From Neoconidiobolus thromboides FSU 785 (taxonomy: Eukaryota; Entomophthoromycota; Entomophthoromycetes; Entomophthorales; Neoconidiobolaceae), in NCBI GenBank assembly GCA_025603075.1, contig MU626317.1:1-64000 (forward strand): DNA of 64,000 nt. The letters are read 5' to 3'. Shown in pieces: positions 59,393-64,000 of this stretch. Below the pieces are notes generated by a model. It saw only the letters and a program-made list of their open reading frames with translations, was not told the DNA's origin and made no database searches. Every line of letters begins with the position of its first letter. Positions within the stretch are counted from its first letter, which is position 1. The position numbers were made by a program, and so were the translations under genes.

Positions 59393-60252
59393 ATGTTTCT
59401 CCTCTCCCGTCTAAAAGATACCATACAAATAGAACCTGTCAATCTAAATATTGATTTTAGTTTAGCTTTGATCAATGAAATTAATAAAAAATATTGCAAC
59501 CGAGTAAATTTAATTTATAGTCACATAATCTCAACCAATTAAACTTCAAATTCAAGGTCATCCACAACGTCGGCCTTTGTATCACACTTTTTGATGTTAT
59601 AGAACAACAGGATGCTTATTTATATCATAGTGATGGCTGTTCTTATGTTAAAGGTAAGTAAATAGATTCTACTTTTTAATATAATAATTAACTAAACAAA
59701 AGAAAATTAAAAGTTGAGTTTCGAATGATAGTATTCCGTCCTTTTATTGGGGAAGTAATCACTGGTAAAGTGAAGTCTATGTCAGATAAGGGTATAAAAA
59801 GTAACGAATTTATCATTTTTATTTTATATTTAGTTTAATTCAATTTTAATAGTAAGCCTTGGTTTCTTTGATGATATAGAAATTTTACCAAACTTATTAC
59901 ATGAAGGAACAAAATTGTAAGATTTTTAAATAGACTAAGTTTTAAATCGGTTAGTCTAACTTTACCATTTTATAGCCATACAGATACCCAAGTATATATA
60001 TGGTGTAATGAACATGGAAATTATGAGTGGGAGAAAGGTGAAGAGGTGAAGGTTAAAGTGGAAAAAGAAATATTTTTTGATGCTAAAAGTACGCCCAATC
60101 AACAGGAAAGTTTAGATGAATTTGTTAAATCTTCACCGTATCAATTAGTGGTAAGTTATTTATTTTCTCAAAGATGTTCTGGGTTTAAATTGAATCCTTT
60201 TTTTTAGTGCTCCGCTTTTGAAAGTGGCTATGGGCTCACTAGTTGGTGGTAA
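59393..60252 (+). CDS. RPC25: RNA polymerase III subunit RPC8
   Basis: Stalk subunit of RNA polymerase III (yeast Rpc25/human POLR3H), partner of Rpc17, needed for initiation. Exons are 59393-59503, 59557-59653, 59714-59800, 59853-59916, 59976-60150 and 60208-60252, 192 residues, near the usual ~205. Landmarks: MFLLSRLKDTIQIEPVNLNI, NVGLCITLFDVIEQQDAYLY, VEFRMIVFRPFIGEVITGKV, SDKGIKISLGFFDDIEILP, QVYIWCNEHGNYEW and the terminal SAFESGYGLTSWW, which ends like the human protein's GLLSWW. Five introns, some under 60 bp, and A-rich acceptors at two of them. Confidence 0.93.
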
Positions 60253-61305
60253 ATTGATATTCAATATAGAATGTTATTATTATTATAGAAGCTTATTTTT
60301 TTGACGCTGTAAAGACTTTTAATGAGCATTTTTTGGCTTTTCCAAGATTGAATTTTATTCAAATAAAAATGTATTATTCTGCTATAAAGTCACTATTTTC
60401 AAACTACGTTTATTGAATAAAGGTAAATATGCAAATCCTTTTTCCTTTTATGTTTTAATCCTTTTTAAGTATAAATTTGAAAAATTAGGTGAAATTTTGA
60501 GCAAAAAAATACTAGTTTAAATCTTATATAAATCTTTAGATTTATTTTAATGAAATTGTAATTTTTTTGAACTGTTTATATCAAATTATTCAGACCCTAA
60601 TCTAATATAATTAATCAGCTTTTATAATTTTACAATTTTGTAATAATTTCCAACTTGTTCACAAATAAACATTTTTCATTAGATAAATATGAAGTTATAA
60701 ATTTTTTACAATTTTTACTAAAGCTGAAATTATTTTTCTTTAAGCTAACTTTTTGGTATTTTAAGCTCAAAATCAAGGAATTTTCTAATTGTAGCAACAG
60801 ATGTTAATAAATTGATACTCCCAGAAGTTAAAATAAACATAGTTAAGAAATAAATTTGACGCTTACCTGATAATAAAGAAAGATTGAAAAGACTTAGTTA
60901 AATAAAACATGCCTTGTGATAAAGTTAATTTTATTTCAAATAAGCTTAATTTTGTACATTAACATATGGGGGATGTATTTTGGTGTTTAAGAATTTTACT
61001 AACAAATTTTCTGTTCAAATAGCGCCTAAAAGAAAAATAATGAAGCCAAAAAAACACCCTCATTTAATGAAGATGTACAAGTACTCATTCTCATTATTTG
61101 GTAGTAAGATTTTGAAAAAGTCATAACAAATCATTGTAATTAGTTAATTGTTTTATATTATATTGTTTTATAATTTTAATGAATCCAAAAAGTTTATATT
61201 TATTAGAATTTAATATTATATTCCTAGTATTAATTAAAAAAAATTAAAAATTGCTGTTTAATATGAAAAATATTTAAAAAAGCTCTAGTTTATTAATTTA
61301 GCAAC
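60253..61305. other. Intergenic between RPC8 and PRP8
   Basis: Tail-to-tail spacer of about 1 kb with MITE copy 22; nothing else found. Confidence 0.65.
60962..61066 (+). mobile_element. MITE copy 22
   Basis: Between RPC8 and the PRP8 3' end. Begins ACATATGGGGGATG and ends AACACCCTCATTTA, with a short deletion in AAAAGAAAAATAATG. Confidence 0.88.
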
Positions 61306-64000
61306 CTAACTAAGCATATCTTCTCTATCAACCACATTATTATTCATATTACTTCCATCTTCCAATTGTGAAAAGTTCAAGTAATGAGCAGGTCTATGAC
61401 GTTCGTCATAAAATGGTAAAGGTACTTCTAAGCTAAGATGATATTCCTTATCAGGCTGATGAGAAGCACCCTGGAAATTATAATTCCAAATTGAATCAAC
61501 AGGTGAAAGGAAAAATCCGAAAAACTTGTCTGAAAGTAACATTTGAATACGCTCATAATGGGTTGGTAAGTATCCTGCTGGGTTAGTACCGCTTAGATCT
61601 TTGTTGGATGCTCCCCACTCATTACCTGATGGCGTTACTTTGTAACAAGTGAGTGAACAAGAACCTGGCGTAAATGCACAGGTAATAATTACTGAAGTAT
61701 CGATATCCCAACCTGGATAAGAGCCAAGTAATTTAGCATGTGTAGTAACGTCTTGTGGTGAAAGATGGGGTAGCTCATTTGGTAGAGTATGGATCCAGCC
61801 TAAAGGTTCAAGGTCATTCAGCTGCTCATGTTCTGGTGGATTATTTGGAAGATGCACCATTTGGTGAGTACCCCATTGAGGCACCATAACTATGGAACGG
61901 ATCTCTTTAACTTGTGGATTATCTTTTGGCGAAACACCATACAAAAATCCTGAAATTTGAGTTCGAAGATCAGAAATTATAATAAAACGCTTAAGTAAGT
62001 TTTTAGGCAACACATAAGTATACCCTGAATCCTTTAGATCATCACTAGCAACAAAGATGTGTTGGGTTCTCAATTGGAGATTGGTAGATGAAATAGCTCT
62101 TACTCTCCAATCTGTTTTAGAAGAAAAGGTTTGAGTTTCATACCCAGTTGTGGTAGTAGTAATAATTTCGTCTCCATGAATATTATGAGTTTTAGTGGTC
62201 ACTGCCGTCAGTTGGCTTTGTTCTTTAGCTTGCTTTTCGATTTCAGCAATTTGTTGACGTTGAAGCGAAGGAGCTGAAATTTCCATACCAAGGATAATAT
62301 CACGGATTTCAGGTTGAGTCAAAGAAGCAACGTTAACATTATTCTTTTTACCATAGTCTGCAAGGATAAGATCTTTTAAGGCAACCTCCACCTTAATCCA
62401 TTCATCATCTGGTAAAGTGGGCCAGATATGATGTGCTTCAGTGATTGTATTCTTATCAGGACGAAGAATCATTTTAGTCTTATCATTATTCACATGAAGT
62501 GCTCTTAAAATCAAAATCAAACGGAAGAAAGCAGTATATGAGGAAATCGTCGTTAGGAAATTATCATAAAGATTAAACAGACACATCATTGGCTCATTCG
62601 CTTTAAGGATAAGATCTCCAAACTTCTCTACTTTAAGACAAGCTTGGAAAGGTAATTGTAACTCAGAACCTTTGATCACAATATTGGGGAAATCTAAAAG
62701 ATGAACCTCAAGTGGATCCAACATACCCTTACGAGTAACAATGATTTGTCTTGGTTGTTCTTCCACTGGAAGTGAACGAATAAGAGCAGCTACTTCTTCA
62801 GCAGTCTTCCACTTGGCTAATTGGCCAAGACGTTTTTGTCCAGCCCATACCGAAGTATGAATAATCTTAAGGAAGAGATCACCATTACGTGGGTTGAAAA
62901 TAAAGATAGCACCATTGATAGGTTTTGTGGTTAAATTACCTTCAAATGTCTTATGGATGGTAACGCGATAAACATTAGTATCATCCACAAACCAAATAAT
63001 TTGATTTGAGAATAATTCACCGTAATTTGTTGAGTTAAGGTATGGTTCGGTTGGTTCAGATGAATACAATTGCACACCTTTACGAATACGTTCACGGAGT
63101 ACATAGAGAGCAGGATTAGCTTTAATAATCTTACCCATGGCTTGCTGTGTAAGTGGCTTAAGCCCAGGGAACCAATTACCATAAGCAGAATAGAGATTGT
63201 AAGCAAGATCAACACCAATCATCATACCAGTAGGTGAAGGATAGATACTCATATTATCTGTAGTATAATCTAAGAACTTGGCACGAGTGTAACGTTCAAC
63301 ATCATGAGAGTCAAAGTCACCCCAGCGTAATTGGATATCAATCCAGAATTTTTGAATAGTACCATTATCCATTGAATCTTTATTATCATTCAAAAGGGAA
63401 GGTCTGGATACACCCCATTTATAACTAGCAAACAAGAGAATATCCGCACATGAACTGTTCATTTTATAACTTTTACGTGGATGGATCGTTTCTTTTTGTA
63501 CTGACTCAATTTGCAAGGCTTCGGATTCTTGGTCAAACACTTGCACCATATCCATCACCAATGCTTCGTGGATTTTTTGCCACAAATGTGCACGGAAAAT
63601 TTGAATCAAGGAAATTTTAAGTGTTGGGATTTTACCATGCATAAAAATACCTGTTAAATCAAGTTGTACTTGGAAACCAACATACACATTTGAATTGTGG
63701 ACAACGGCATTATTACCAAGTAAAAAGAGCTTGTCGGAATCCTCGTCTAAAGTTATACCACAATATTGGCCTAGAGTTCCAGCTGTTTTAACAACATTAA
63801 ATCTATATTCAACTGGTAAATATTGAACAGCGATTGGGGCCTCCCTGCGTTTGCGATCAATTGATGAGAGACTGAGTACTTTAGTTAAAGCACTGCAAGG
63901 CACAAACGTTACGCAGGACTTAAAGCCATTATTAGTTTCATGATTTGAAACAGAATATTTGATACCAAGGGAGCGAGCTAAAGCTAAGGCACCAGTAACA
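61306..64000 (-). CDS. PRP8: PRP8 spliceosomal core protein, C-terminal part (partial, intein-bearing)
   Basis: Largest and most conserved spliceosome protein; the 3' end is at 61306 and the coding sequence continues past the window end. The extein from 63693 down codes for about 795 residues: [80 protein letters not shown], the RNase-H-like and Jab1/MPN domains, and a terminal HRPAHYLNF then DREDMLS before TAG. It matches human PRPF8 nearly residue for residue in long blocks. No introns appear in this stretch. The upstream 307 bp belong to an intein (own entry). The first extein residue is Ser where most eukaryotes have Ala (TINR-ANVYVGF), the nucleophile splicing needs. Confidence 0.97.
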   Translation of the reverse strand, partial: VTGALALARSLGIKYSVSNHETNNGFKSCVTFVPCSALTKVLSLSSIDRKRREAPIAVQYLPVEYRFNVVKTAGTLGQYCGITLDEDSDKLFLLGNNAVVHNSNVYVGFQVQLDLTGIFMHGKIPTLKISLIQIFRAHLWQKIHEALVMDMVQVFDQESEALQIESVQKETIHPRKSYKMNSSCADILLFASYKWGVSRPSLLNDNKDSMDNGTIQKFWIDIQLRWGDFDSHDVERYTRAKFLDYTTDNMSIYPSPTGMMIGVDLAYNLYSAYGNWFPGLKPLTQQAMGKIIKANPALYVLRERIRKGVQLYSSEPTEPYLNSTNYGELFSNQIIWFVDDTNVYRVTIHKTFEGNLTTKPINGAIFIFNPRNGDLFLKIIHTSVWAGQKRLGQLAKWKTAEEVAALIRSLPVEEQPRQIIVTRKGMLDPLEVHLLDFPNIVIKGSELQLPFQACLKVEKFGDLILKANEPMMCLFNLYDNFLTTISSYTAFFRLILILRALHVNNDKTKMILRPDKNTITEAHHIWPTLPDDEWIKVEVALKDLILADYGKKNNVNVASLTQPEIRDIILGMEISAPSLQRQQIAEIEKQAKEQSQLTAVTTKTHNIHGDEIITTTTTGYETQTFSSKTDWRVRAISSTNLQLRTQHIFVASDDLKDSGYTYVLPKNLLKRFIIISDLRTQISGFLYGVSPKDNPQVKEIRSIVMVPQWGTHQMVHLPNNPPEHEQLNDLEPLGWIHTLPNELPHLSPQDVTTHAKLLGSYPGWDIDTSVIITCAFTPGSCSLTCYKVTPSGNEWGASNKDLSGTNPAGYLPTHYERIQMLLSDKFFGFFLSPVDSIWNYNFQGASHQPDKEYHLSLEVPLPFYDERHRPAHYLNFSQLEDGSNMNNNVVDREDMLS
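63694..64000 (-). other. C-terminal part of a PRP8 intein (protein intron)
   Basis: In frame with PRP8 and directly before extein Ser. Read from the window edge: [15 protein letters not shown], the segment that follows the second LAGLIDADG motif of homing endonucleases; then about 50 residues ending [20 protein letters not shown] and NNAVVHN, which are intein blocks F (YYGITLxxDxDxxFLL in the yeast VMA intein) and G (VVHN). The penultimate His and terminal Asn needed for Asn cyclisation are present, and the +1 residue is Ser. About 102 intein residues are visible; the N-terminal splicing block and first endonuclease half lie outside the window. The intein therefore is probably a full one with an endonuclease, not a mini-intein. 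Confidence 0.88.

Noticed and set aside
1-64000. tRNA, rRNA or centromere/telomere signals
   Set aside because: I found no cloverleaf with a GTTCRANYC box, no rRNA-like block and no telomeric repeats by eye; a tRNAscan run would be more reliable.

Overview
The window is very AT-rich nuclear DNA (I estimate about three quarters A+T by eye) with many short introns. The gene set points to a fungus: an MSS51-type mitochondrial protein, a transcription factor with the fungal-specific 'middle homology' domain, a CLASP, a bHLH factor, a peroxisomal acyl-CoA oxidase ending in -AKL, and PRP8 with an intein. A BK-like channel, a MT-A70 enzyme of the type proposed to make DNA 6mA, and an LPMO-like secreted protein suggest an early-diverging lineage (Zoopagomycota or Entomophthoromycotina, for example a Conidiobolus relative). 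That placement is inference.

Layout. 1-3.0 kb: gene-poor, six copies of a ~105-bp repeat and a possible decayed retroelement. 3.0-11 kb: BK-like channel (+), CGI121 (-), SRR1-like (-), CWC27 cyclophilin (+). 12.3-20.6 kb: ferrochelatase (+), CLASP (-), dolichol kinase (-). 21-27.7 kb: MSS51 (-), an unrecognised 8-exon gene (-), bHLH factor (+), NTF2 (-), DUF1308 protein (+). 27.8-38.3 kb: fungal-domain regulator (-), Dis3-like RNase II (-), C2H2 zinc-finger factor (-). 41.2-44.4 kb: alpha/beta hydrolase (+), glutathione synthetase (-). 44.4-48.1 kb: gene-free, packed with eight copies of the repeat. 48.1-55.8 kb: SPX-RING protein (+), membrane-anchored spermidine-synthase-like protein (+), MTA1-like adenine methyltransferase (+), acyl-CoA oxidase (-). 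58.0-64.0 kb: LPMO-like protein (+), Pol III subunit RPC8 (+), and the 3' end of PRP8 (-) with the C-terminal part of an intein.

Most genes are unrelated housekeeping functions, so there is no evident gene cluster or operon. The features that stand out are: (i) at least 22 copies of a short inverted-repeat element (MITE), one inside an intron of the methyltransferase gene and one supplying the stop codon of the RNase gene; (ii) a PRP8 intein just before the NVYVGF segment; (iii) the MTA1-like gene; (iv) a BK-type channel with a non-canonical pore and an in-frame UAG; (v) a second, rarer inverted-repeat family. Intron positions were read by eye from GT..AG sites and reading-frame phase. They agree in phase except where noted for SRR1, dolichol kinase and the BK channel.
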